Shown piece after piece: positions 7,057 through 7,087 of a stretch of DNA of 7,087 nt (its first letter is position 1; each line of letters opens with the position of its first letter). The stretch spans positions 270 through 7,356 of the forward strand of contig DNCV01000075.1 in NCBI GenBank assembly GCA_003484395.1. Direction: 5' to 3'. The notes beneath the pieces were generated by a model. That model made no database searches. It saw nothing but the letters and a program-made list of their open reading frames with translations, and was not told where the DNA came from. Made by a program: the position numbers and the translations under genes. The stretch comes from Dehalococcoidia bacterium. GTDB lineage: Bacteria > Chloroflexota > Dehalococcoidia > GIF9 > UBA5629.

Positions 7057-7087
7057 ACAGGGCATGTCGAAACTCTATGATAATGTC

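Noticed and set aside
6837..7087. Minus-strand frame with a CPVC motif overlapping the ATPase start
   Set aside because: It runs out of frame into the certain ATPase gene and overlaps its probable promoter, it has low-complexity composition, and its only ATG-led version lacks the CxxC. I consider the motif chance.
7064..7087. Possible start of a plus-strand gene (MSKLYDNV) running off the right edge
   Set aside because: Only eight codons are visible, the ribosome binding site is weak, and a minus-strand frame is also open there, so it cannot be supported.

Overview
The window carries the end of a bacterial heat-shock operon, two small multi-glycine membrane protein genes, and one large convergent P-type ATPase gene. 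All five genes are ordinary bacterial genes and none is broken, but the first is cut by the left edge. The order hrcA-grpE-dnaK is widespread in bacteria. The DnaK numbering keeps the extra segment in the nucleotide-binding domain that Firmicutes DnaK lacks (K70 and D8 fall at the E. coli positions), which argues against a Firmicute. Base composition looks balanced, and the overall look (HrcA-controlled operon, Ca-type ATPase, DUF3096-like small proteins) would fit an anaerobic Chloroflexota/Dehalococcoidia-type genome. That placement is a low-confidence impression, not something the sequence proves.

Layout. Positions 1-3300 (+): hrcA (C-terminal three quarters), grpE (TTG start) and dnaK, separated by gaps of 20 and 37 bases, each with a clear Shine-Dalgarno, so very probably one transcript. 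A rho-independent terminator at 3319-3353 closes the operon directly after dnaK; dnaJ, often the next gene, is absent here. Positions 3368-4083 (+): a sigma70-like promoter, then a 46-residue membrane protein (DUF3096-like) and a 141-residue membrane protein that is three copies of the same helix-Pro-helix unit. Positions 4102-4147: a perfect 46-base palindrome between convergent genes, best read as a bidirectional terminator. Positions 4160-6907 (-): a 915-residue P2A-type (SERCA/PacL-like) cation ATPase. Positions 6908-7087: its upstream region, with a good sigma70-like promoter on the minus strand and a leader of about 110 bases.

How the genes work together: HrcA represses the chaperone operon, GrpE is the nucleotide exchange factor of DnaK, and DnaK is the Hsp70 chaperone, so the first three form one regulatory and functional unit. 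The two small membrane proteins form a second, separately promoted unit whose function is unknown; their shared repeat architecture is the most interesting signal in the window. The ATPase is an independent transcription unit, probably a Ca2+ exporter.
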